A DNA stretch of 11,682 nucleotides from Firm-04 sp003446315. Its GTDB lineage: Bacteria; Bacillota; Clostridia; Oscillospirales; Ruminococcaceae. Below the pieces are notes generated by a model, which ran no database searches, was not told where the DNA came from, and saw nothing but the letters and a program-made list of their open reading frames with translations. This document shows, one piece after another, positions 1 through 6,489 of this stretch; the first letter of the stretch is position 1; each line of letters opens with the position of its first letter. Both the position numbers and the translations under genes were made by a program. Location of the stretch: positions 1 to 11,682 of the forward strand of contig CAMNAB010000093.1 of NCBI GenBank assembly GCA_946530355.1, read 5' to 3'.

Positions 1-280
1 GCGCCCCGCGCCCAGTTAAAATAAACATTCGGATTAAAAATCAAGATCATAAAGCTGAAATCATATGATAAATTCTGATTTATCTTATTACGCTCCGAAA
101 CGCTTCCGGAAAGCTTTAGATCAATGGCGGCGGGCATCGCCCTTACCTCGGGGGCTTATTGTGTGGGTACACTGCTTTGGCAGATCGCACATTCACTTAA
201 ATGATATATTATGCGTATTTTTGTCAAATATTGCGGCAAGAATTTGACGTTTATGGCAAAATGTCAATATTTAATCTGTT
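1..280. other. Intergenic stretch with no supported gene
   Basis: I see no convincing gene here. Short open frames exist but lack ribosome sites and recognisable domains. One plus-strand frame ends at a TGA near 202 after a hydrophobic stretch (about 124-190) that resembles a membrane-protein tail, but it opens at a stop codon near 76-78 and has no supported start. Several small inverted repeats are visible: GATAAAT (67-73) with ATTTATC (78-84) around a four-base loop, and GTCAAAT (223-229) with ATTTGAC (242-248). On the minus strand CTGC-CAAA-GCAG and GTGT-ACCC-ACAC lie close together around 155-185. Three TTGAC-type motifs cluster at 222-262, but only a poorly spaced -10 (TATCAT, 15-base spacer) follows one of them. 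This may be the regulatory region or tail of something beyond the window. Confidence 0.4.
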
Positions 281-282
281 TA

Positions 283-446
283 TAAACACAAAGAAGCCTT
301 CTCACGGGTAAATGAGAAGGCTACTTTGCTACGGGTAATGAAATCGAGAGGGCAATGATTTATCATGAAAAGAGGCAAGCAGGATAAATCAGTTGCAGAG
401 GAAAGGCGGATGCCGGTTTCAAATTCTTGATACCTTCGCTCGCCAT
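283..446 (-). ncRNA. Candidate structured small RNA (about 160 nt)
   Basis: This is predicted only from sequence signals. It starts about seven bases after a near-consensus promoter and ends at a strong hairpin. On the minus strand the transcript can form a closing helix: GGCGAGC (438-444) with GCUUGCC (374-380), one G-U pair, extended by AUCAU (445-449) with AUGAU (362-366) across a bulge. Inside it lie a hairpin at 415-434 (GGU-A-UCAA, loop GAAU, UUGA-A-ACC) and one at 405-414 (GGC, loop AUCC, GCC). Outside it is a hairpin at 341-361 (AAAUC/GAUUU), then the terminator. Unpaired or loop segments are C/U-rich: UUUCCUCU (397-404), GCCUCUUUUC (367-376), GCCCUCUCG (345-353), and UUACCCGU twice (331-338, 304-311). 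Such segments are typical of Gram-positive small RNAs that pair with ribosome binding sites. It does not match tmRNA, SRP RNA, RNase P, 6S or a riboswitch that I can recognise. A leaderless 27-codon frame (363-446) overlaps it. Confidence 0.6.
295..322 (-). terminator. Strong intrinsic terminator of the small RNA
   Basis: A perfect 10-bp inverted repeat: AGCCTTCTCA at 295-304 and TGAGAAGGCT at 313-322, with an eight-base loop. On the minus strand the stem is followed by TCTTTGTGTTT, a broken U-rich run. It lies about 150 bases downstream of the promoter at 453-481 with no gene between, so it most simply ends the small RNA. It could also stop read-through from the upstream carboxypeptidase gene, which has no clear terminator of its own. 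Confidence 0.8.
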
Positions 447-452
447 GATTGT

Positions 453-481
453 ATTATAGCAAAAATATCTAATTCTGTCAA
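453..481 (-). promoter_or_regulatory. Near-consensus sigma-A promoter of the small RNA
   Basis: On the minus strand: TTGACA (476-481), a 17-base spacer, then TATAAT (453-458), with TGC just before the -10, giving the extended TGn motif. Both hexamers are perfect. The expected start is near 446. It lies downstream of the carboxypeptidase stop and points into a stretch with no other gene, so it is strong evidence for an independent RNA. Confidence 0.88.
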
Positions 482-563
482 GCGGATTCTGTAAAATTCA
501 TCAAAAATCAGCATTGTCAACAGGTTTTAATCTCTAAGATTGTATATTCTGACTAAGTTTATA

Positions 564-1721
564 CTATTTGTAATTGCCGGTGATACGGCGAAGGATGTTT
601 TTTAGCCAATCTGTAAAATGTGTTTTTGTTTTCGTGCTGTCAGGCGGCAACACGTCTTCCATCGCAAAAAGCGGGCAGCGCATAATCTCCGTTTTTCCGT
701 TGCAATACACCGTTTCCCCGATCCGGTCGCCCTTATGAACCGGCGCGGTCAGGAACGGCGGCAGCAAATGCACTTCCGTATACTGCGGCGGAACACCGCA
801 CCACGCTGTCCATTCCGGCGGCTGCTTCAGATATGCCCCCACCGCTTCCTGCGTCCCGCCCTCTACCGCAACCGGCGGAATCTCCGGCAGCGGCACTGTA
901 TACGGCTCAGCAGACGCAAAGCCGTAATCATAAAGCGCAAGATGATCCGCCCAGTCATTCCGGTCATACAGCGTCACACAGATCAGCGTTCTGCCGTCCC
1001 GCCGGCTCGCACTCACTAAGCATCTGCCGGCTGCATCCGTAAAACCGGTCTTGACACCAATCACACTTTCATCCATCCCAAGCAGCTTGTTCGTATTGTA
1101 TAATGTGCGCAGATACGGTGGATTTCCAAAGCTGACAGATGCCGATTGTCTGGCACAGATCTCCGCAAATTCCGGATTTTGCAGCGCTTCCCGCGCAAGC
1201 AGCGCCATATCATATGCCGATGCGCCGTGTCCCTCTGCATCCAATCCGGAAGGCGATGCAAAACATGTATGCGTCATGCCGATTTGGGCGGCTCTGGCAT
1301 TCATCATCTCCAGAAAGCGCGGTATGCTTCCTGCAACTGCCACCGCAGACGCATTCGCCGCATCATTTCCGGAAGGCAGCAGCATGCCGGTACACAATGC
1401 CCGCTTGGTCACAGTGTCCCCTTCCTGCAAGCCCATAGACGATCCTTCCACACGGATCGCTTCACTGTCTACTGTGAACGGTTCGTCCAGATCGCCGCTT
1501 TCCAATGTCAGCAGCGTCGTCATGATCTTTGTGGTGCTTGCCATCGGACGTTTTTCCGCTTCCTGCAAGCCATATACGACCTGACCCGTTTGCGCATCCA
1601 TCAGCACGCAGCCCTTGGCAGAGATCTCCGGTGCAGCGGCAGATGCCTCATACGCCGGTACATGCATCCAAAGCAGCACGATCAAAAACGCTGCCGATAT
1701 CCTTCGTTTGCTATGATTCAT
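564..1721 (-). CDS. D-alanyl-D-alanine carboxypeptidase (serine type, S11/PBP5-like)
   Basis: A secreted penicillin-binding protein that removes the terminal D-Ala from peptidoglycan stem pentapeptides and so limits cross-linking. With the start at 1721 it has 385 residues, usual for the DacA/DacF family. The S11 motifs are all present: SxxK (S62-T-T-K65), SxN (S117-G-N119) and KTG (K224-T-G226). The N-terminus is a signal peptide (basic MNHSKRR, a hydrophobic core to about 22, and an ASA-A cleavage site near 28-30). Residues about 275-360 form the C-terminal beta domain. The end (about 368-385, TDWLKNILRRITGNYK) looks like the amphipathic membrane anchor of this family. The start at 1721 is preferred over an upstream in-frame ATG at 1802 because AAAGGGGG (1730-1737) lies eight bases before it and the signal peptide begins there. 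It follows the pseudokinase gene, separated by a terminator hairpin; I found no convincing promoter. The exact paralogue (dacA or dacF) cannot be decided. Confidence 0.93.
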   Translation of the reverse strand: MNHSKRRISAAFLIVLLWMHVPAYEASAAAPEISAKGCVLMDAQTGQVVYGLQEAEKRPMASTTKIMTTLLTLESGDLDEPFTVDSEAIRVEGSSMGLQEGDTVTKRALCTGMLLPSGNDAANASAVAVAGSIPRFLEMMNARAAQIGMTHTCFASPSGLDAEGHGASAYDMALLAREALQNPEFAEICARQSASVSFGNPPYLRTLYNTNKLLGMDESVIGVKTGFTDAAGRCLVSASRRDGRTLICVTLYDRNDWADHLALYDYGFASAEPYTVPLPEIPPVAVEGGTQEAVGAYLKQPPEWTAWCGVPPQYTEVHLLPPFLTAPVHKGDRIGETVYCNGKTEIMRCPLFAMEDVLPPDSTKTKTHFTDWLKNILRRITGNYK

Positions 1722-1724
1722 ATG

Positions 1725-1766
1725 ATTGTCCCCCTTTGCTGCATTGTATGTCTGCTCCGGGACAAT
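1725..1766 (-). promoter_or_regulatory. Leader hairpin overlapping the carboxypeptidase ribosome site
   Basis: ATTGTCCC (1759-1766 on the minus strand) is perfectly complementary to GGGACAAT (1725-1732), with 26 bases between. The downstream arm takes in part of the AAAGGGGG ribosome site (1730-1737), so pairing in the mRNA leader could restrict ribosome access. The arms are only eight pairs and the loop is long, so this may be chance. Confidence 0.3.
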
Positions 1767-1801
1767 TAGAACCATATTTGCAAATAGAATCCGATAAAGC
1801 A

Positions 1802-1828
1802 AACCGCACCCGAAATCAGGATGCGGTT
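1802..1828 (-). terminator. Terminator hairpin after the pseudokinase gene
   Basis: On the minus strand AACCGCATCC (1819-1828) pairs with GGGTGCGGTT (1802-1811), ten pairs including one G-U, around a seven-base loop. It begins 12 bases after the pseudokinase stop. The following run (TGCTTTATC) is only moderately U-rich, so termination may be partial and allow some expression of the carboxypeptidase from the upstream promoter. Confidence 0.65.
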
Positions 1829-1840
1829 ATACTTCATATA

Positions 1841-4087
1841 TCAGGTGGCTTCCTCTCCCCCGCCGGGATCAGATGGCGGATCCGGTGTCGGAGTCGGCGT
1901 GGGATCCGATGGCGGATCCGTTGCTGGGGTAGGCGCATTCGTCACAGGCGGGCTGACAGGCGGATCTGTAGCCGGCGGTGCGGTCTGCACGGGCGGTTCG
2001 GTGGAAGGCGCTTCTGTCCGCGGTGCTTCTGTTTCAACAACCGGTCTTGTGGTAGTGGTACGGGAACCGGTCGTGGTTGTTTTGGTTGTGGTGCGGGCAC
2101 GGTTTGTTGTGCCGTTATAAGATGACTGCGTATAAACATAGGTGTCGTTGACCGGATTATACGCATAATATACGGTGATCGTGTAATCGCCGAGCGCATC
2201 AATGACGGTCATCGGGGGCGGATCAACCGCACAGACAAAACCGTTCGAATAGTTATAATCGACCTTGGCTTTATAGATAACATGCTGCTCTTTGCCGTTT
2301 TCATTCGTTGTGGTCACAACAGAGCCGTCATCATTGCGTCTGGTGGTTGTCATGCCGTTCACATTGTTGTTGTTAAAGTTCACGGAGCTGTCATTGCCGC
2401 CGTCTACAGCCGCAACAAAGCCCATTTCTTCCAGCTTCTTGACATACGACTGCAAACGCTCGCCGCTGAAATCAGGCAGAACCAGAATGGATGTTCCAAG
2501 GCTGACCTTGACTTTCATCGTGGAGCCGCTGACGAAATCAGAACCGACTTCAAATTCCTGCCAGAAAATATTATCTTTCAATACATTCTCATTGAACTCA
2601 AAAATCGGATCCAGATCCAGCCATCCAGCCATTTCATCGCGCTTGATCTGATAATTCTTGCCGACCAGATCCGGAACAATCGAATCCGGATGCAGCTCCT
2701 CTTCGGAATTCTCCCCTTCTGCCGGCTCAACATTATCCACAACAGAACTATTGCGGTCTCTCGTATTGGCAGTATCCGAATCGTCGCGCATATTCATAAT
2801 ATGAATGATGCCAATGACGATGATCGTGATGATACAGACAAACAGGAATGCGATCAGCAGCGGTGCACGCACGCGCTCAAATATGCTGATCTCCTCTTCC
2901 TTCCGGTTTCTGGTATATCCGCCGTTCGGAGAACGACGCTGGTGTGCATATTGTCCGCTGCCTGCCGGTCGGCGCTGACCGCCGGAACGGTTGACGGGTC
3001 TGCCGCCTTGCTGCGGGCGGCGCTGCTGACCGCTGCGGTTTGCCGGGTGTGTACGCCGCGGTGCAGCAGAACCATGCTGCGGCTCAAACACGGCTGTGTT
3101 TTCCTTCTTATGCGCGGCATCGGATTCTTCATTCACATCGCCGAACAGCAGCGTCACAAGATCTGTGATGGTGCGGACACGCTTGCTGCCATCCAGCTCC
3201 AGACCCTGCATGATGCCGTTCGATACACTTTCCGGAACCTGCGGGTTCAATTCAGCCGGCGGTACCAGAATATCATAATCCTGACGGGAAATGGCATCCG
3301 TTGCACGGCATCCGGTCAGGATCCGGTAAAGCACGGCACAAATGCCGTATACATCTGTCCATGTTCCCTGCTGACGGTCTGCAAAATACTGCTCCGGCGC
3401 TGCATAGCCGTCAAACAGCTCTGCATCCAGCTCGGTATCATTCGTCCGCACGGCAGAAATGCAGAATCCGGTCAGCTTGATCTCACCTTTATCGGTTACC
3501 CAGATGGTTTCCGGGCTCAATCCGCGGTGCAGTACACCTGCATTGTGCAGCAGGCTCAGTGTCGTAAACAGCGGCGGGAAGATCCGTCTGACGATATTCC
3601 AGCTCAATTCACCGGCATTCTCCTTGAGATATTCCAGCAGCGTGCCGCCTTCCAGATACTCATAAACTGCATATGTGGTGTTATTCTCTGCAAACATGTC
3701 AAGTGCAGGATTCAGATGACTGAGATCCCGCATTCGGGCAAGCGCTTTGTTCATCTCGGTATACTCTGCCATCAGCGCCTTATACTGCGCAAGATGGTCA
3801 TATTTGACATTGACCGCACCGGTCGCAGTCACTCTGCTGCAAAGGCGCTCCGGGAAATATTCCCGAATCAGCACCTTGCATTCCACCGATTCATCATAAC
3901 CGACATAGGTCACGCCCTCACCATTTGCGCTGAGCACCTTGCCGACCATAAAGCGTTCATGCAGAACCGTACCGGGCTTTAAGTAATTTGCAAGCCATGT
4001 CGTGTTCTGATCGTAGCCGCAATGTACGCATACAGAATCGTCGCCCAACGGTTCCATGCACCCAAAGCATAGCTTCAGATCGCTCAT
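1841..4087 (-). CDS. Transmembrane zinc-ribbon/pseudokinase/PASTA-like protein
   Basis: A 748-residue membrane protein built like a PASTA-type Ser/Thr kinase. Order: zinc ribbon (C7xxC10, C20xxC23), kinase-like domain (about 42-317), a linker rich in Arg, Gln and Gly (about 340-397), one membrane helix (about 409-430), two extracytoplasmic PASTA-like repeats (about 471-531 and 535-640, the second with an Asn/Thr-rich insert), and a Thr/Pro-rich tail from about 663. The fold is kept (HR at 187-188, APE at 230-232, TDVYG), but catalytic positions are lost: the VAIK lysine is R75 (VLIREYFP), HRD is HRG (G189), the following Asn is T194, and DFG is GFC (G207). The glycine loop reads SANGEG, lacking its first Gly. 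I infer it cannot transfer phosphate normally and acts as a signalling scaffold or cell-wall sensor. The start at 4087 has AAGGAG seven bases upstream; an ATG at 4126 in frame is weaker. Its own strong promoter and terminator make it one transcription unit. Confidence 0.9.
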   Translation of the reverse strand: MSDLKLCFGCMEPLGDDSVCVHCGYDQNTTWLANYLKPGTVLHERFMVGKVLSANGEGVTYVGYDESVECKVLIREYFPERLCSRVTATGAVNVKYDHLAQYKALMAEYTEMNKALARMRDLSHLNPALDMFAENNTTYAVYEYLEGGTLLEYLKENAGELSWNIVRRIFPPLFTTLSLLHNAGVLHRGLSPETIWVTDKGEIKLTGFCISAVRTNDTELDAELFDGYAAPEQYFADRQQGTWTDVYGICAVLYRILTGCRATDAISRQDYDILVPPAELNPQVPESVSNGIMQGLELDGSKRVRTITDLVTLLFGDVNEESDAAHKKENTAVFEPQHGSAAPRRTHPANRSGQQRRPQQGGRPVNRSGGQRRPAGSGQYAHQRRSPNGGYTRNRKEEEISIFERVRAPLLIAFLFVCIITIIVIGIIHIMNMRDDSDTANTRDRNSSVVDNVEPAEGENSEEELHPDSIVPDLVGKNYQIKRDEMAGWLDLDPIFEFNENVLKDNIFWQEFEVGSDFVSGSTMKVKVSLGTSILVLPDFSGERLQSYVKKLEEMGFVAAVDGGNDSSVNFNNNNVNGMTTTRRNDDGSVVTTTNENGKEQHVIYKAKVDYNYSNGFVCAVDPPPMTVIDALGDYTITVYYAYNPVNDTYVYTQSSYNGTTNRARTTTKTTTTGSRTTTTRPVVETEAPRTEAPSTEPPVQTAPPATDPPVSPPVTNAPTPATDPPSDPTPTPTPDPPSDPGGGEEAT
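1866..1920. repeat. Tandem 19-bp repeats in the Pro-rich tail coding region
   Basis: Two copies of GGATCMGATGGCGGATCCG lie at 1866-1884 and 1902-1920, differing at one base and offset by 36 bases (12 codons). They encode the repeated D-P-P-S-D-P motif near the C-terminus of the pseudokinase. The offset in whole codons means copy-number change would lengthen or shorten the tail without a frameshift. Confidence 0.7.
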
Positions 4088-4156
4088 TGCATAACTCCTT
4101 CCCTTCCCGCCTTCAACTTCTTGCATGCGGGGAAACAGATATTGATTCCATCATAC

Positions 4157-4185
4157 ATTTTAACAGGAAACCGGCATTCTGTCAA
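4157..4185 (-). promoter_or_regulatory. Strong sigma-A promoter of the pseudokinase gene, with flanking inverted repeat
   Basis: On the minus strand: perfect TTGACA (4180-4185), a 17-base spacer, and TAAAAT (4157-4162, five of six) with an extended TGT ahead of it. The start would be near 4150, giving a leader of about 60 bases. A perfect seven-base inverted repeat, AAACCGG (4168-4174) and CCGGTTT (4195-4201), brackets the -35 box with one arm in the spacer, the position expected of an operator. No regulator can be named. Confidence 0.85.
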
Positions 4186-4299
4186 TGCAAAATTCCGGTT
4201 TACACCGATTTGCTTTCAAATTGTAGTCATTTTGTAACGATTCGGAACGTTTTTCATAATTATTAAATCAGATACATTCTAATCTGGCAGTTCCGATTC

Positions 4300-5133
4300 T
4301 TACAAAGACGGATCCGGACTTGCCAGCAGCGTCGCAATATAATTCTTGCGGCTGTCAGAAATGCTGGTCAATGCGCCGTTTTCGTCCCATATTGCTGTGA
4401 TAATATATGCAACCGTATCGCCTGTTTCAGCATCCTGATAGCAATAACGATACTCCCGCAGCGCAGTCTTGCCCTGCAAATACTGGATCCGGTAAGGCTC
4501 CAGATCAAGATATGCTTCCACCTGATCTGCCGCTGCACCGACTGTCACGAGATTCGGATCAAGATAAGATTTCCGTTCTGTTCCGAACACATTTTTCTCC
4601 AGCAGCTCGTAATTATAATATGTGACATTGGTCAGATCATCAACATCCGTATTGCAGAAAATTGCCCATTCCGGCAGCTTTACGCCCTGGACCCGACAGC
4701 TTTTCCGGCTCTCCGCGATGCCCTGATAGGACGCAAACAATTGATTCAGGGTTGGATAAGCAGACTCCGGATTCAACGTAATATCTGCATTTTTCTGCGC
4801 CACAGAAACCTGTGAACCAATGTTTTCCGAGAGTTTTTGCGCATAACGCGCACCGTCATTCTGCCGCAGCTTGATCATAATAAAAATGACAAGTGCAAGA
4901 AGCAGAACGACTGCAATTGCTGCCGCGATCAGAATGCGCTTGAACTGCATGCCGCGCTTGGAGCCGCTGCGGCTGCTGCTTTTACTCTTTTGCTTTTTTG
5001 CATCTGTTTCTGTAATTTCAAACGGATTATTGGGTTCTTTCCCGTCGGAGAGTCCTTCTTTGAAATAATCATCCATCGAAAACTCGCCTTTTTTTTCCGG
5101 TTCTGCCACTGTACTCATCCTTTCATTCCGCAT
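4300..5133 (-). CDS. Single-pass membrane protein of unknown function
   Basis: I do not recognise this family. The 277-residue frame has a charged cytoplasmic head (about 1-65, with a Lys/Ser-rich stretch KKQKSKSSSRSGSKR at 46-60), one strong membrane helix (about 66-88, ILIAAAIAVVLLLALVIFIM), and an extracytoplasmic part of about 185 residues rich in Tyr and Asp/Glu, with three cysteines (C146, C160, C231). No signal cleavage site or enzymatic motif is visible. The positive-inside rule puts the C-terminus outside. The start is uncertain: the first ATG (5133) has no clear ribosome site, ATG at residue 6 has AAAGG directly against it, and GTG at residue 9 sits eight bases after AAAGGA. It begins 35 bases after the gamma-lyase gene with no terminator between, so co-transcription is likely. 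It precedes the pseudokinase, another single-pass protein, across a 212-base gap with a new promoter. A shared envelope role is only a guess. Confidence 0.8.
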   Translation of the reverse strand: MRNERMSTVAEPEKKGEFSMDDYFKEGLSDGKEPNNPFEITETDAKKQKSKSSSRSGSKRGMQFKRILIAAAIAVVLLLALVIFIMIKLRQNDGARYAQKLSENIGSQVSVAQKNADITLNPESAYPTLNQLFASYQGIAESRKSCRVQGVKLPEWAIFCNTDVDDLTNVTYYNYELLEKNVFGTERKSYLDPNLVTVGAAADQVEAYLDLEPYRIQYLQGKTALREYRYCYQDAETGDTVAYIITAIWDENGALTSISDSRKNYIATLLASPDPSL

Positions 5134-5168
5134 ACGATTTCTACTGAAAAAGCACGCAGTTACATTAT

Positions 5169-6434
5169 TTACAGCGTAATCAAACCACGCTCCAGCATTT
5201 TTTGCGCAGCGGTCAATATGCCCAGTTTTCCGCTGCCGTATGTGATGCCGCCCTGCAAATAAACTGCATACGGATCACGCATCGGGCCATCTGCGGAAAG
5301 CTCGATGGATGCGCCGCCTGTAAAGGTGCCTGCTGCCATAATGACCTTGCTTTCGTAGCCCGGCATATCCCATGCTTCCGGTGTCACATAGGAATCCACC
5401 GGCGAGCCTGCCTGGATCCCGGCACAAAAGGCTTCCATTGCTTCCGGAGAACGCAGCGCCAGCACCGTGATGATATCACCCGCCGTTTGTCCGCGTTCGG
5501 GCAGGCATTCAAAGCCGAGCTGCCGGAATAACGCAGCAGCAAACGCACCGGTTTTCCGCGCATTTGCAACCACTTCCGGTGCCATAAACAAGCCGAGATA
5601 CATGGAACGGCACTGATTCAGAGAACATCCGACCTCTTTGCCCATGCCGACACAGGTCAGCCGGTATGCACACTGCTCGACCAATGCCTTTTTGCCGGCA
5701 ATATAGCCGCCGGTTTCCGCAATGCCGCCGCCCGGATTCTTGATCAGCGAACCGATGATGAGATCCGCACCGACATCCGAAGGCTCATTGTAATCGACAA
5801 ATTCACCATAACAATTATCAACCATTACAATCGCATCAGGATTCGTTTTCCGCGTTAATTCGACGATTTTCGCAATATCTGCGATCGAAAGCGCCGGACG
5901 CAGCGAATAACCGCGGGAACGCTGCAAATAAACAACCTTCGCACCGGCAACTGCTTCCGGAATCTGCGCAAAATCCGGTCTGCCTTCCGCTGTCAGATCA
6001 CACTGACTGTATTGCACGCCGAAATCTGCAAGCGAACCATTCCCCTGCCCGCGGATCCCGATGACCTCTTCCAGCGTATCATACGGCGAACCGGTCACAG
6101 AAACGATCTTGTCTCCGGTACGCAGTACACCGAACAAAGCCGTTGAAAGCGCATGCGTGCCGGATACAAAATGATGCCGAACCAGTGCATCTTCGGTGTG
6201 GAACACGTCCGCCCAGACACGATCCAGCGTATCACGCCCGACATCGTCATAGCCATAACCGTTTGCGCCGGCAAAACAGGCTGCCGACACTCGTTCTTTT
6301 TGAAACGCATGCAGCACCTTTGCGGACGCATGCTGTGAAATCGCTTCAATTTCGTCAAATTCCGGTCTTGCAGATCGTTCCGCTTCTGCTGCCGCAGCAA
6401 GCAATCCCGGATCAAATGAAAACTCGTTATCCAT
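5169..6434 (-). CDS. Methionine gamma-lyase family PLP enzyme (aluminum-resistance/YnbB type)
   Basis: A fold-type I pyridoxal-phosphate enzyme of the family annotated as methionine gamma-lyase-like or 'aluminum resistance protein'. The likely reaction is C-S bond cleavage of a sulfur amino acid (methionine or cystathionine), but the substrate is not proven for most members. The 421 residues fit the family length. Visible features: a phosphate-binding SGTHAL stretch (91-96), the PLP-pyridine aspartate in MVDNCYGEF (D206), the Schiff-base lysine in SLIKNPGGG (K232), and the family signature GGYIAGKKALVEQ followed by TCVGMGKEVG (260-269). The start at 6434 has AGGAG (6440-6444) five bases upstream; a longer frame to 6545 would run 37 residues back into the preceding GNAT gene and is rejected. 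The gap of 55 bases to that gene contains a seven-base inverted repeat (6461-6467, 6476-6482) but no clear promoter, so it is probably the fourth gene of the peptidase operon. Confidence 0.92.
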   Translation of the reverse strand: MDNEFSFDPGLLAAAAEAERSARPEFDEIEAISQHASAKVLHAFQKERVSAACFAGANGYGYDDVGRDTLDRVWADVFHTEDALVRHHFVSGTHALSTALFGVLRTGDKIVSVTGSPYDTLEEVIGIRGQGNGSLADFGVQYSQCDLTAEGRPDFAQIPEAVAGAKVVYLQRSRGYSLRPALSIADIAKIVELTRKTNPDAIVMVDNCYGEFVDYNEPSDVGADLIIGSLIKNPGGGIAETGGYIAGKKALVEQCAYRLTCVGMGKEVGCSLNQCRSMYLGLFMAPEVVANARKTGAFAAALFRQLGFECLPERGQTAGDIITVLALRSPEAMEAFCAGIQAGSPVDSYVTPEAWDMPGYESKVIMAAGTFTGGASIELSADGPMRDPYAVYLQGGITYGSGKLGILTAAQKMLERGLITL

Positions 6435-6489
6435 GAAATCTCCTATATAATAGTATACGAACGGAAACTGTCGTATTTCCGTCGATTGA

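Noticed and set aside
65..247. 60-codon plus-strand frame at the left edge
   Set aside because: No ribosome site or recognisable domain, and it crosses several inverted repeats; likely chance.
515..520. Second TTGACA box upstream of the small RNA promoter
   Set aside because: The sequence 17 bases downstream (ATTTTA) is a poor -10.
618..1769. Several plus-strand open frames opposite the carboxypeptidase gene
   Set aside because: They mirror a gene with complete catalytic motifs, are rich in Arg, His and Pro, and lack ribosome sites and domains.
2282..3982. A 566-codon plus-strand frame opposite the pseudokinase gene
   Set aside because: Long only because the opposite gene's codon bias avoids stops; no domain or ribosome site, and its product composition is unlike a real protein.
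409..4177. Shared 11-mer ATGCCGGTTTC between the small RNA region and the pseudokinase promoter
   Set aside because: The promoter copy is upstream of the transcript start, and matches of this length are expected by chance in a window this size.
4269..4286. CAGAT/ATCTG hairpin after the unknown membrane protein gene as a terminator
   Set aside because: Only five pairs and no proper U-run; termination here is uncertain.
6461..6482. Inverted repeat ACGGAAA/TTTCCGT before the gamma-lyase gene, and TATACT as a promoter
   Set aside because: Seven mostly A-T pairs with no U-run, and no acceptable -35 at normal spacing; too weak to call.
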